In this document: one piece after another, positions 8,337 to 16,972 of the stretch
Layout of the letters: the number at the start of each line of letters is the position of its first letter
Numbering within the stretch: position 1 is the first letter of the stretch
DNA from: CAIVAT01 sp964455285
GTDB taxonomy: Bacteria > Bacteroidota > Bacteroidia > Bacteroidales > FEN-979
Assembly: GCA_964455285.1 (NCBI GenBank)
Contig: CAYVVG010000011.1
Location: 1 to 64,000 of the forward strand
Reading direction: 5' to 3'
DNA length: 64,000 nucleotides
Notes under the pieces: model-generated
The model's input: only the letters and a program-made list of their open reading frames with translations
Told to the model about the DNA's origin: nothing
Databases searched by the model: none
Made by a program: the position numbers and the translations under genes

Positions 8337-9020
8337 ATGCCTATGAAAAGTGAAGACCCTGCTGCCGTCAGGGCGAAGATCGAGATACTGAAACCTTTCG
8401 TGACCGAAGCGCGTTTCCGCCGTTTCACGGAGGTCCTGGCGCAACGCACCCGCCACATCACCGTTGCGCTGGAGGATATTTACCAGCCGCACAACGCCAG
8501 TGCCGTGCTGCGTACCTGCGACTGCTTCGGTCTCCAGGAGGTGCATATCATCGAAAACCGGAACCGCTACGAGGTCAACCCCGATGTGGCCCTCGGCGCC
8601 GCAAAATGGCTCGACCTGGTCCGCTACAGGGGAAAAGAGAATAACACAGCCGACTGCCTGGCCGCCCTCCGGTCGGCCGGCTACCGGATCATCGCCACTT
8701 CGCCGCACAGCAGCGGCTATACCCCGGAGACCCTGCCGCTCGACCGCAAGGTCGCCCTGCTCTTCGGCACCGAGCTGGAAGGACTCACTCCCGGGGCGCT
8801 CGAAATGGCCGACGATACCATCCTCATCCCCATGGTTGGCTTCACCGAAAGCCTCAACATCAGCGTATCCGCTGCCATCCTCATCCACACTCTCACCAAC
8901 CGCCTCAGAGCCTCAAATTCGGGCTGGACACTAAAGTCAGAAGACCATGACCGGGTGCTGCTGGGCTGGCTGAAAGCGTCGATCAGGGGGGCGGAGGGGA
9001 TTGTGAAACGGGTAGAGTGA
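8337..9020 (+). CDS. trmH: SpoU/TrmH-family tRNA 2'-O-ribose methyltransferase
   Basis: Methylates the 2'-OH of a tRNA guanosine (position 18 for TrmH) using SAM. All three SPOUT motifs are present: motif 1 PHNASAVLRTCDCFG with the catalytic-type Asn/Arg, motif 2 LLFGTELEGL, motif 3 IPMVGFTESLNISVSAAI, which form the trefoil-knot cofactor site. At about 227 residues it matches TrmH rather than the longer 23S RlmB type, which carries an extra N-terminal domain. ATG at 8337 (or 8343) is chosen because it lies 23-30 bases after the -7 box. The stop overlaps the first unit of the heptamer array at 9019. Confidence 0.88.
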   Translation: MPMKSEDPAAVRAKIEILKPFVTEARFRRFTEVLAQRTRHITVALEDIYQPHNASAVLRTCDCFGLQEVHIIENRNRYEVNPDVALGAAKWLDLVRYRGKENNTADCLAALRSAGYRIIATSPHSSGYTPETLPLDRKVALLFGTELEGLTPGALEMADDTILIPMVGFTESLNISVSAAILIHTLTNRLRASNSGWTLKSEDHDRVLLGWLKASIRGAEGIVKRVE

Positions 9021-9074
9021 TTTACGATTTACGATTTACGATTTATGATGTATGATCTGCGATCTGCGAGGTAC
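9019..9074. repeat. Heptamer tandem repeat array (eight units)
   Basis: Eight consecutive 7-base units: GATTTAC three times, GATTTAT, GATGTAT, GATCTGC twice, GAGGTAC. The first unit overlaps the trmH stop codon. The reverse complements of the same units appear at 9158-9196. Confidence 0.9.
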
Positions 9075-9157
9075 AATTGGCAATTTGGGGGAGGGTTTTT
9101 CGGAGAAACGGGTTTGTTCGCGGATTGCTTGTCTTTTCAGCAAAACAATAAATTTAT

Positions 9158-9196
9158 CGTGATTACATCGTACATTGTACATCGCAGATCGTAAAT
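9158..9196. repeat. Inverted heptamer array upstream of bTHX
   Basis: Units CGTGATT, (ACAT), CGTACAT, TGTACAT, CGCAGAT, CGTAAAT are the reverse-complement family of the array at 9019-9074, so the two arrays face each other across about 85 bases. The array ends six bases before the bTHX -7 box. Confidence 0.75.
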
Positions 9197-9201
9197 TTCC
9201 T

Positions 9202-9209
9202 TACTTTTG
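9202..9209 (+). promoter_or_regulatory. -7 box of the bTHX gene
   Basis: TACTTTTG, 30 bases before the ATG at 9240, directly after the heptamer array. Confidence 0.7.
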
Positions 9210-9239
9210 CGTTTTCAAAATAGTACAACACAATAAACT

Positions 9240-9563
9240 ATGGGAAAAGGAGATAAAAAGAGCAAGCGCGGCAAGATCACCATCGGTTCCTTTGGAGTGA
9301 GCCGGCCCCGCAGAAAGAAAAAGAACCCGGTCCCGGCAAAAGCCAAGCCCGCTCCGAAAGCCACGGAAGAGATCGAAGTCCAGGCTGCAGCCCCTGTCAA
9401 GCCTGTGAAAAAGGCGACGAAGAAGGCAGAAGAGGCCGTTCCTGCGGCCGAAAAAAAGCCCAAAGCGGCAAAGCCGAAGAAAAAAGCGGCCGAAGGTGAA
9501 ACGGAAGAGGCCCCCGGGGCAGCACCCGAAGCCACGCCTGAGCCACCCGCCGAAAAGGAATAA
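9240..9563 (+). CDS. Small ribosomal subunit protein bTHX with long Lys/Ala/Pro-rich tail
   Basis: 107 residues. The first 28 (MGKGDKKSKRGKITIGSFG, then RPRRKKK) match the small basic 30S protein Thx, which inserts at the head of the 30S subunit and is common in Bacteroidota and Thermus. The remaining 75 or so residues are a low-complexity extension of Ala, Lys, Pro and Glu that turns acidic at the end (EETEEAPGAAPEATPEPP). Typical bTHX proteins are much shorter, so the tail is unusual. The gene has its own promoter and a strong terminator (9592-9628). Confidence 0.8.
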   Translation: MGKGDKKSKRGKITIGSFGVSRPRRKKKNPVPAKAKPAPKATEEIEVQAAAPVKPVKKATKKAEEAVPAAEKKPKAAKPKKKAAEGETEEAPGAAPEATPEPPAEKE

Positions 9564-9591
9564 CCGTCGCACCCACCCGGGGCGATGCCAC

Positions 9592-9628
9592 ATCCGGAAC
9601 AGCCCCCGCTGTTCCGGATTTTTTTTTG
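9592..9628 (+). terminator. Rho-independent terminator of the bTHX gene
   Basis: ATCCGGAAC (9592-9600) pairs with GTTCCGGAT (9611-9619) around AGCCCCCGCT, followed by a run of T to 9627. It overlaps the apparent start of the rsmG reading frame and so rules out the upstream ATG at 9585. Confidence 0.92.
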
Positions 9629-9632
9629 TCCG

Positions 9633-10262
9633 ATGAGATCCCTCCTTCATCCCTATTTTCCCGACCTGCCGCCGGAACTTCCCGGGCGCTTCGAGACCAT
9701 GGTGCATCTCTACCGCGAATGGAATGGCCGCATCAATGTGGTTTCCCGGAAAGACATCGACCACCTGGCCGTCCACCACATCCTCCACTCCCTGGCCATC
9801 GCACGGGTGATCCGCTTCCGGCCCGGGACCACCGTGCTCGACGCCGGCACCGGGGGAGGATTCCCGGGGATCCCCCTTGCGCTGATGTTTCCCGGTACCC
9901 GATTCACCCTGGCCGATTCTATCGGAAAGAAGATCAAGGTGATCGATGCCGTCGCCGGGGAACTTCAGCTCGAAAATGTTACGACTGTCAACGCCCGGTT
10001 CGAATCCCTGAGGGGAGAGTACGACTTCGTCACCGGCAGGGCGGTTTCGGGACTGCCCCTGTTCGTTTCGATGGTCAGGCACCTGGTGCGGAAAGAGGGG
10101 TTCAACGGGATCCCCAACGGCATCCTGTACCTGACGGGCGGCGAGGTGGAGGCTGAACTGAAGGCGATCCGTGCCTCTGCCGCCACATGGCCCCTGTCCG
10201 GCTTCTTCCGCGAGGAATACTTCGCCACGAAAAAGCTGGTCCACCTGTTCGATTTCCGGTGA
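9633..10262 (+). CDS. rsmG: 16S rRNA (guanine-N7)-methyltransferase RsmG
   Basis: Methylates N7 of G527 in 16S rRNA using SAM; loss is linked to low-level streptomycin resistance in other bacteria. About 209 residues, the normal family length, starting MRSLLHPYFPD. The SAM-binding loop VLDAGTGGGFPGIPLA is at about 68-83, with the family pattern NVVSRKD (36-41) before it and a second acidic strand (FTLADSIGKK) after. The ATG at 9633 is chosen because upstream in-frame codons lie within the preceding terminator hairpin. No separate promoter was recognised, so transcription may begin just after the hairpin or read through it. Confidence 0.93.
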   Translation: MRSLLHPYFPDLPPELPGRFETMVHLYREWNGRINVVSRKDIDHLAVHHILHSLAIARVIRFRPGTTVLDAGTGGGFPGIPLALMFPGTRFTLADSIGKKIKVIDAVAGELQLENVTTVNARFESLRGEYDFVTGRAVSGLPLFVSMVRHLVRKEGFNGIPNGILYLTGGEVEAELKAIRASAATWPLSGFFREEYFATKKLVHLFDFR

Positions 10263-10340
10263 CATTTGGTCATGTCGCGCCTTTTTATTTATTTAGCAAA
10301 CTGTTAACGACATCCTTCTTTACTCTTAAAATCCTTATTT

Positions 10341-12416
10341 ATGGCTGAACACAAAAAGTTCATTCCGTTCGTTTCGCCCGAAACGAACATGAAAGAATTC
10401 ACCCTGAGGGCGCTGATCATCGGTCTCTTCTTCGCCGTGATCCTCGGGGCCGCCAATGCATACCTCGGCCTGAAGGCCGGCATGACCATCGCCGCCACCT
10501 ACCCGGCCGCCGTGCTGGGCATGGCGATCCTGCGGCTGATGAAAGGATCGATCCTCGAAGAGAACTTCACCCGTACCGTCGGCTCGATCGGCGAATCGGT
10601 CGCCGCCGGCGCCATCTTTACCCTGCCTGCCTTCTTCGTCTCAGGGATCTGGTCCGACTTCTTCACCGCCGGTCACTACATCACCTCTTCGCTGATCCTC
10701 ATCGCGGGCGGTATCCTGGGCATCATGTTCGTCGCACTGCTGCGGCGCGTGATGGTCGAGGACGCCGAACTGCCCTTCCCCGAATCGGTAGCGGCAGCCG
10801 AGATCCACAAGGCCGGCCAGGGAGGTTCGGGAGGCTCGAAGTTCCTCTTCTGGGCCATGGGCCTCGGCGGACTGATCAAGATCCTGGGCGAGTTGAAGCT
10901 CTTCCAGTACCTGTGGGAAAAATTCTACGTGTTCGGCAACCAGGTGATCACCGGCACCATCTTCCAGGGCAAGGGAGGCATGCTCCTCAGCTCTCCCGGT
11001 GTCAGCCCGGCTTACATGGGCGTGGGATACATCATCGGCCCGAAGCTGGGAGCACTGAATTTCAGCGGGGGCATCCTCGCCTGGGGACTGATGGCGCCGA
11101 TGATCATGTACTTCCTCCTGCCGGGTGTCGATTTCACCCAATGGGCGCAGTTCCTCATGACCAACGACCCGACCCTGACGATGGACGCCGCCATGGCCAA
11201 GGTGAACGATCCCTCCTACCAGATATTCCAGATCTGGAAATACATCATCCGCCCCATCGCCATCGGGGGAATGCTCGTTAGTGCAGGGTTCACCCTGTTC
11301 AAGATGAGGAAAAGCCTCTCCACCGGCATTGCCCGTTCGGTGAGGGATGTGAAAAAAGCCGCTTCAGGGATCGAACACAACGTACCCCGCAACGAAAAAG
11401 ACATCAGCTTCGGCTGGATCATGGTCGGCATTGCCGCCGTGGCCGTCCTCACCTTCGGGATCACCTACTTCATTTTTGAGACCAACCTGCTGATCGCCAT
11501 CGTCGCCTCGACGGTGATGATCATCCTGGCCTTCTTCTTCGCCTCGGTCTCCGGCTACCTCGTCGGGATCATGGGATCGTCGAACAACCCCATCAGCGGG
11601 CTCACCCTCACTGCCCTCGTGGTGACGGCCCTCATCCTCGTCGCCCTGGGCGTTTCGGGGGATTCGGGCGTGGCCACCGTGCTGGGCGTCGCCGCGATTG
11701 TGTGCGTATCGGCGGCCGTCGCCGGTGAAATGCTCCAGGACCTGAAAGCCGGGCACATCCTCGGCGGTACCCCCTGGCGCATGCAGATCGGCGACATCCT
11801 CGGCGTGATCCTCGCCGGTGCGGTGATGTTCGTCGTGCTCGCCTTCCTCAACAACGGCGACATCTCCAAAGGGAACGACCTGGGTTACCAGGGAGGTTTC
11901 GGCAGCAAGGAACTCTCCGCCCCGCAGGCCAGCCTGATGGCCATCCTGTCGCGCGGCATCGTCCAGGGACAGATGGCCTGGCCGCTCATCATCGCCGGGA
12001 TGTTCATGGGCGTCGCCTTCATCCTCATGCAGGTGAAAAGCCCGATGCTGGTCAGTGTCGGGATGTATCTCCCCATCGAGACCACCTTCGCCATCTTTGT
12101 CGGCGGACTGATCAAGGGTGCAGTGGACATGGCGGCTGAAAAACGCCGTTTCAACGAAGCCCAGAAGGTACGGGTAGAGAACACCGGCGTGCTGCTGGCC
12201 TCCGGGATGATCGCCGGAGAGGCCCTCATGGGCCTTGTCATTGCCATCTTTGCCGTGGGCGACATCTTCCTCTACAAGTACTTCAGCTTCTTCCAGGAGC
12301 CGACCTTCTACATCAGCTTCGTCATCCTGGCGATCATCGCCTACGTGCTGATCCAGGTACCCCTGAAGAATGCAGGAAAACCGGATGAACCTGCACCGCC
12401 GGCGTCCGGGATGTAA
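10341..12416 (+). CDS. OPT-family oligopeptide transporter
   Basis: 691 residues with about 16 hydrophobic helices. The N-terminus (FTLRALIIGLFFAVILGAAN, AYLGLKAGMTIAATYPAAV) is the hallmark of the oligopeptide transporter (OPT/YSL) superfamily, and the repeats SIGESVAAGAIFTLPAFF and NNPISGLTLTALVV are also family elements. Members of the bacterial branch import peptides or metal chelates by proton symport across the inner membrane. Its neighbour pepD, a cytosolic dipeptidase, fits peptide use, with a PqqD-like gene between them. The substrate cannot be read from sequence. Confidence 0.92.
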   Translation: MAEHKKFIPFVSPETNMKEFTLRALIIGLFFAVILGAANAYLGLKAGMTIAATYPAAVLGMAILRLMKGSILEENFTRTVGSIGESVAAGAIFTLPAFFVSGIWSDFFTAGHYITSSLILIAGGILGIMFVALLRRVMVEDAELPFPESVAAAEIHKAGQGGSGGSKFLFWAMGLGGLIKILGELKLFQYLWEKFYVFGNQVITGTIFQGKGGMLLSSPGVSPAYMGVGYIIGPKLGALNFSGGILAWGLMAPMIMYFLLPGVDFTQWAQFLMTNDPTLTMDAAMAKVNDPSYQIFQIWKYIIRPIAIGGMLVSAGFTLFKMRKSLSTGIARSVRDVKKAASGIEHNVPRNEKDISFGWIMVGIAAVAVLTFGITYFIFETNLLIAIVASTVMIILAFFFASVSGYLVGIMGSSNNPISGLTLTALVVTALILVALGVSGDSGVATVLGVAAIVCVSAAVAGEMLQDLKAGHILGGTPWRMQIGDILGVILAGAVMFVVLAFLNNGDISKGNDLGYQGGFGSKELSAPQASLMAILSRGIVQGQMAWPLIIAGMFMGVAFILMQVKSPMLVSVGMYLPIETTFAIFVGGLIKGAVDMAAEKRRFNEAQKVRVENTGVLLASGMIAGEALMGLVIAIFAVGDIFLYKYFSFFQEPTFYISFVILAIIAYVLIQVPLKNAGKPDEPAPPASGM

Positions 12417-12424
12417 AAATCCAA

Positions 12425-12488
12425 ATTAACCGCGAAGGCGCGAAGACACAAAGTAAAATATTGCGTCCTTGCGTCTTTGCGGTATTTT
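12425..12488. repeat. Imperfect inverted intergenic repeat (CGCGAAG / CTTTGCG type)
   Basis: The left arm (ACCGCGAAGGCGCGAAGAC) and right arm (CTTGCGTCTTTGCGGT) are imperfect reverse complements with 7-8 base internal periodicity. The element fills the gap between the OPT transporter and the PqqD-like gene and ends seven bases before the latter's start. Confidence 0.7.
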
Positions 12489-12494
12489 ATCCTC

Positions 12495-12896
12495 ATGAAT
12501 TTCTGGCAGAAAAGAAAGATCCTGAAAAACGCCAACTTCCTCGACCTCCGGCCGGTGAAGCTGCTGGATCACCGTGACCGGGAGGATGGGTGCATCGACC
12601 TGCTGATGCCCCGCTTCCGCAAACGCTGGCAGGCGAAGATGCTGCAACCCGCCGGAAAGGAGCGGTTCATATCCATCAAACTCGACCGTTTCGGGAGCCG
12701 GGTGTGGCTCCTCATCGACGGACAAACAACCGCCGGAGCCATCGCCGGAACGCTGAATGCCGCCTTCGCAGGGGAACTCACCCCCCCGGAAGAGACCCCG
12801 GTGCGGGTCACGAAATTCCTCTCGCTTTTGTACCAGCAGCGTTACATCACCTTCCGGGAGATCATGGGGAATGAAAACATTCATGGAACTCAATAA
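12495..12896 (+). CDS. PqqD-family protein
   Basis: 133 residues from MNFWQKRKIL; an ATG six codons upstream lies in the intergenic repeat and is less likely. The segment ISIKLDRFGSRVWLLIDGQTTAGAIAGTLN, ending RVTKFLSLLYQQRYITF, is the PqqD fold: a small winged-helix peptide chaperone that binds precursor peptides for radical-SAM enzymes. No radical SAM or precursor peptide gene is nearby, so this is an orphan whose client is unknown. Confidence 0.7.
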   Translation: MNFWQKRKILKNANFLDLRPVKLLDHRDREDGCIDLLMPRFRKRWQAKMLQPAGKERFISIKLDRFGSRVWLLIDGQTTAGAIAGTLNAAFAGELTPPEETPVRVTKFLSLLYQQRYITFREIMGNENIHGTQ

Positions 12897-13012
12897 AACA
12901 CTATCTTTACCGTTCAATTCAAAAGCCGGAGAATCCCACTGATTCTTTGGGTCTCTGAGCCCCTGCCGGCAGGCAGGTCTGCGGTTATTTTTAAATCATA
13001 AAATTCATCATA

Positions 13013-14476
13013 ATGAGCAACGACATCCTCCAACTCAGCCCCCTGGCCCTCTGGAAGCATTTCCACAGCCTGACCCAGATCCCCCGCCCCTCCAAGAAAG
13101 AGGAGCGCATCCAGGAATTCATGTACAATTTCGGAAAAAGCCTCGGCCTGGAGACCCTCCGCGACGAGACCGGCAACATCATCATCCGCAAGCCGGCCAC
13201 ACCTGGCATGGAGAACCGCAAAGGGGTGATCCTGCAGGGGCACCTCGACATGGTGCCGCAGAAGAACAGCGATAAAGCGCATGATTTCGAGAAAGATCCG
13301 ATCGAGACCATCGTCGACGGCGAATGGGTACGGGCCAACGGCACCACCCTGGGTGCCGACAACGGCATGGGCGTGGCGGCCGCCATGGCCATCCTCGAAT
13401 CCAATGAGATCGCCCACGGACCTGTCGAAGCGCTGTTCACCACCGATGAAGAGACCGGGATGACCGGCGCCAACGGGCTGAAGCCGGGGGTTCTGAAAGG
13501 TGACATCCTGATCAATATGGATTCGGAAGACGAAGGTGAACTCTATATCGGCTGCGCCGGAGGCACCAACGGGAACATCACCTTCACCTATGCTGAAAAA
13601 CCGCTGACGGGCGACCATCAAGGGTTCAAGGTGAACGTGACCGGTCTGAAGGGCGGCCACAGCGGGGTGGATATCCACCTCGGACGCGGCAATGCCAACA
13701 AGATCATGAACCGGATCCTGTACCACGGCTTTAAAAAACACGGGCTCCAGGTGGCTTCGATCGACGGCGGCAGCCTGCGCAACGCCATCCCGCGCGAATC
13801 GTTTGCCGTGGTCGCCGTTCCGGCAGCCCAAGCCACCGGTTTTCTTTCCTGCCTCGAGAAGCAGGCCATGAAGATCAAGAACGAACTGTCGGCCGTGGAA
13901 CCTACGCTGAAGATCGAAGCTGTGGCGACCGGCACCCCGGCGTCGGTGATCGATCCCGAGGTGATGCTCCGGGTGATGAACGCGGTGTACGCCTGCCCCA
14001 ACGGCGTGGTCCGCATGAGCAACGAAATGACCGGCCTGGTGGAGACCTCCAACAACCTGGCCATCGTGAAATCGGAGAACGGGACCCTTCGCCTGATGAA
14101 CCTCCTCCGCAGTTCGGTCGATTCGGCCAAGGACGACCTCCAGCAGGTGATCCAGTGCGTGTTCGACCTGGCCGGCGGCGTGTCGGTGTTCGACGGCAGC
14201 TATCCCGGCTGGAAACCCAATCCCGCCTCTCCCATCCTGAAGACCATGCAGGATGTTTACCAGCGCAAATACGGCAACATCCCCGAGATCAAGGCGATCC
14301 ACGCCGGACTGGAGTGCGGCATCCTGGGCGGCGCTTACCCTGACTGGGATATGATCTCCTTCGGCCCGACCATCCGTTACCCCCACTCGCCCGACGAAAA
14401 GGTGAACATCGCCACCGTACAGAAATTCTGGGACTTCCTGGTGGAAACCCTGAAGAACATTCCGGTCCGGTCATAG
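13013..14476 (+). CDS. pepD: Aminoacyl-histidine dipeptidase (cytosolic non-specific dipeptidase, M20C)
   Basis: 487 residues, the length of E. coli PepD. Zinc-site motifs of the M20 family are in order: GHLDMVP (His77, Asp79), GADNGMG (Asp116), DEETGMTGA (Glu146 base, Glu147 ligand), NMDSEDEGE and a late GLECG. The lid/dimerisation domain (GLKGGHSGVDIHLGRGNA) sits in the middle. It hydrolyses dipeptides including Xaa-His in the cytoplasm, and pairs logically with the OPT transporter upstream. Upstream is a possible TATCTTTA box (12902-12909) and a short palindrome CTGCCGGCAG near 12963. Confidence 0.96.
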   Translation: MSNDILQLSPLALWKHFHSLTQIPRPSKKEERIQEFMYNFGKSLGLETLRDETGNIIIRKPATPGMENRKGVILQGHLDMVPQKNSDKAHDFEKDPIETIVDGEWVRANGTTLGADNGMGVAAAMAILESNEIAHGPVEALFTTDEETGMTGANGLKPGVLKGDILINMDSEDEGELYIGCAGGTNGNITFTYAEKPLTGDHQGFKVNVTGLKGGHSGVDIHLGRGNANKIMNRILYHGFKKHGLQVASIDGGSLRNAIPRESFAVVAVPAAQATGFLSCLEKQAMKIKNELSAVEPTLKIEAVATGTPASVIDPEVMLRVMNAVYACPNGVVRMSNEMTGLVETSNNLAIVKSENGTLRLMNLLRSSVDSAKDDLQQVIQCVFDLAGGVSVFDGSYPGWKPNPASPILKTMQDVYQRKYGNIPEIKAIHAGLECGILGGAYPDWDMISFGPTIRYPHSPDEKVNIATVQKFWDFLVETLKNIPVRS

Positions 14477-14491
14477 CTAACCCGCTTCAAT

Positions 14492-15211
14492 ATGTCATTG
14501 AAAATCAACATTATAAGAAAGACAAAATGGTTGTTCTGCCGGTACCGGCTGGACAGGCTGGTCGAACCCTTCTCAGGGGTACTGCTCAACCTGGCCTACC
14601 TGTCGAAAGTATCCCGCTGGATCAGTCAGAACCGCCACCTGGATTTCAATGATTTTTATTCCCCTAAATGGGACTACAGCAAGCGTTACCTGCTGTACGA
14701 ACACATCCTCCGGTCGAAAAACCTCGACCAGCCGATCACCTACCTCGAATTCGGGGTTTCGGGTGGCATGTCGTTCCGCTGGTGGGTGAATGCCAACCGC
14801 AACCCGGATTCGGTTTTTGTCGGATTCGACACCTTCGAAGGGTTGCCGGAGGACTGGGGCGGGTTCAGGCAGGGAGCCATGACGGCAGACATTCCCCGCA
14901 TGGACGATCCCAGGGTGAGCTTCAAAAAGGGGCTCTTCCAGGAGACCCTGCCCGGGTATCTGGCCGGGATCCGGCCAGGTCGCCGCAAGGTGATCATGAT
15001 GGACGCCGACCTGTTCACCTCCACCCTGTATGTGCTGACCACACTCGCTCCTTTCCTGGAGAAAGGAGATATCCTCCTCTTTGATCAGTTCAACGTTCCG
15101 ATGCATGAGTTCCTGGCATTCCGGGAATTCACGGCCAGCTACTACCTCAAATTCAACCTGATAGGCGCAGCGAACAACTATTATTTCTGCGCCTTTGAAC
15201 GGGTGGGGTAG
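14492..15211 (+). CDS. TylF/MycF-like SAM-dependent methyltransferase
   Basis: 239 residues. Rossmann elements: YLEFGVSGGMSFRWW (SAM loop, about 88-102), GFDTFEGLPEDW (acidic residue of the ribose contact, then the metal-loop signature of macrocin O-methyltransferases), and MMDADLFTSTLYVL. TylF-type enzymes methylate sugar hydroxyls with Mg2+; in Bacteroidota such genes often sit with glycan genes. It begins 16 bases after pepD and may be co-transcribed with it. The acceptor is unknown. Confidence 0.78.
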   Translation: MSLKINIIRKTKWLFCRYRLDRLVEPFSGVLLNLAYLSKVSRWISQNRHLDFNDFYSPKWDYSKRYLLYEHILRSKNLDQPITYLEFGVSGGMSFRWWVNANRNPDSVFVGFDTFEGLPEDWGGFRQGAMTADIPRMDDPRVSFKKGLFQETLPGYLAGIRPGRRKVIMMDADLFTSTLYVLTTLAPFLEKGDILLFDQFNVPMHEFLAFREFTASYYLKFNLIGAANNYYFCAFERVG

Positions 15212-15311
15212 CTTTCAACCAGGAATCGGGGATAAAATGCTGGCTGTTTCTTGACTTCGTCTTGTATTTATTGTTATTTTTAGGGTCACAAATGTTCCTG
15301 AAAATAACCCC

Positions 15312-16910
15312 ATGAATACCCGGATCCGACTGCTCGTTCTCTGTGCAGGTTTGGGTTTTTCGCTCGCTGCCCATGCTCAGTCAGTTCAAACCCTGACCCT
15401 TCGGCCCGGAGGTGCGGAGGGCATCGATGCCGAGGTGCGAACCGATTTCGACTCCATCCCTCGTCCGACCATCCACGACTTCATTGCCAACGCCTGGACT
15501 GCACAGGGGAATTTCTTCATTGCCCGAAGCCTGCTGAAATTCGATCTCACGCAGATCCCCTCCAATGCCGAAGTGACGCAGGCCACCTTGTTTCTCTATA
15601 CCAACCTCACCACCGGCCATCATCAGCTGGATTCGGGAGAAAATGCATCGCGGCTGCTCCGGGTGACCGAACCCTGGGTCGAAGAGCAGGTATGCTGGAA
15701 CAACCAGCCGGCTTATTCCCCGCTGGATCCCGTTCATTTACCCCAATCGGTCACCCATACCCAGAATTACGAGGTGGATGTCACCGGTCATGTGGCGGAC
15801 ATGGTGATGCACCCGGAGGCCAATTTCGGATGGATGTTCAAACTCGATACGGAGGAGCGGTACCGATGCATGGTGTTTGCCTCCAGCGATCATGCAAACG
15901 AAGCCTGGAGGCCGATGCTGGTGGTCACCTACCGGACCTGTCCGATGCCGGAAGCCGGGTTCAGTTACGAGATCAGCGGCAATATCGTTCAGTTCACCGA
16001 CCTCTCCAGCCCGGCTGCATCCTGGCATTGGACGTTCGGCGACGGAGACACCTCCCTCCTGCAGAACCCGATGCACGAATATCCCGGCCCGGGGAATTAC
16101 CAGGTCTGCCTCACGATCGGCGACAGTTGCGGAACCGACCTTTATTGCGCCAACGTGATGATCGGATGTGATCCGCCGGTAGCTGCATTTTACTATGACC
16201 GGAGGGATCTTACCGTGTGGTTCTCCGACACTTCCTCCCACTCCCAACCCATCTCCCGGTTATGGGATTTCGGCGACAGCACCACCTCCACCCTGCCATT
16301 CCCGGTCCATGAATACAGCACCTACGGGACCTACCTGGTTTGCCTGACGGTAACCGACACCTGCGGCCAGGATTCCTGCTGCGATATGGTTTCCCTGATC
16401 GAGCCCTGCAAACCCGCCTTCACTTCCGCCCAGAGCGAAACGAACGACCTGAACGTAGCTTTCACGGATGAATCGGTCAATGCGACGCGCTGGAGCTGGG
16501 ACTTCGGCGACGGGGGCAAATCGGCCGAACGCAACCCCGTGCACACATACAGCCAGTACGGCACTTACCCGGTATGCCTTACGGTCGGCAACGACTCCGG
16601 TGACACCACCGCCTGCCATACCCTTGTGGTGAAAAAAGTTCTGATCAAAACCGGGGACCCATCGGTCCTGTTCTATCCGAATCCTTCCGCGCTGACGGGA
16701 TCGGTGAATTTCGTCACCATCGAGGATGCACCGTCGCTGTCACTCACCCTCTTTGATGCCGACGGCAACAGCATCCGGACGCTCACTTTCTCCCATGTCC
16801 TGAAAAACGAACCGATCGTGCTCGACACCCGGGGCCTGCCCGCTGGCACTTACCTGATCCTTTCGGAATTCAACCGGTACCGCCAGACCACCAAGCTGGA
16901 ACTGTACTGA
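15312..16910 (+). CDS. Secreted DNRLRE/PKD-domain protein with T9SS sorting domain
   Basis: 532 residues. Signal peptide 1-23 (ending AAHAQS). A DNRLRE/CBM96-like domain follows (about 25-210; FIARSLLKFDLTQIP, ATLFLYTN). Three PKD domains show WxFGDGxTS and HEYxxxGxYxVCLT (about 215-450). The C-terminal 85 residues (FYPNPS... LTLFDADGNSIRT... LPAGTYLI) are a type A sorting domain of the type IX secretion system, so the protein is exported across the outer membrane and probably surface-attached. It may bind or process glycans, but no catalytic module is visible. Confidence 0.88.
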   Translation: MNTRIRLLVLCAGLGFSLAAHAQSVQTLTLRPGGAEGIDAEVRTDFDSIPRPTIHDFIANAWTAQGNFFIARSLLKFDLTQIPSNAEVTQATLFLYTNLTTGHHQLDSGENASRLLRVTEPWVEEQVCWNNQPAYSPLDPVHLPQSVTHTQNYEVDVTGHVADMVMHPEANFGWMFKLDTEERYRCMVFASSDHANEAWRPMLVVTYRTCPMPEAGFSYEISGNIVQFTDLSSPAASWHWTFGDGDTSLLQNPMHEYPGPGNYQVCLTIGDSCGTDLYCANVMIGCDPPVAAFYYDRRDLTVWFSDTSSHSQPISRLWDFGDSTTSTLPFPVHEYSTYGTYLVCLTVTDTCGQDSCCDMVSLIEPCKPAFTSAQSETNDLNVAFTDESVNATRWSWDFGDGGKSAERNPVHTYSQYGTYPVCLTVGNDSGDTTACHTLVVKKVLIKTGDPSVLFYPNPSALTGSVNFVTIEDAPSLSLTLFDADGNSIRTLTFSHVLKNEPIVLDTRGLPAGTYLILSEFNRYRQTTKLELY

Positions 16911-16919
16911 AACCAGGCA

Positions 16920-16968
16920 ACCGGTTTCCCCGGAGATACCGGTGCAGGATTTCATGTTTTTTTTCATA
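16920..16968 (+). terminator. Possible terminator after the T9SS-exported protein
   Basis: CCGGT pairs with ACCGG around TTTCCCCGGAGAT, followed ten bases on by an eight-T run. The stem is short and the T run is offset, so confidence is low. Confidence 0.35.
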
Positions 16969-16972
16969 AGGC

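Noticed and set aside
9019..9074. CRISPR-like or iteron (plasmid origin) array
   Set aside because: 7-bp units without spacers are too short for CRISPR; no replication initiator gene is near.
9585..9632. Upstream start of rsmG at ATG 9585
   Set aside because: It would place the first 16 codons inside the bTHX terminator hairpin and T run; family length fits ATG 9633.
9201..10265. 354-codon minus-strand frame across bTHX and rsmG
   Set aside because: It spans two well-supported genes and a terminator; antisense shadow.
12914..14386. 490-codon frame antisense to pepD
   Set aside because: His/Gly/Asp-rich antisense shadow of a clear M20 peptidase.
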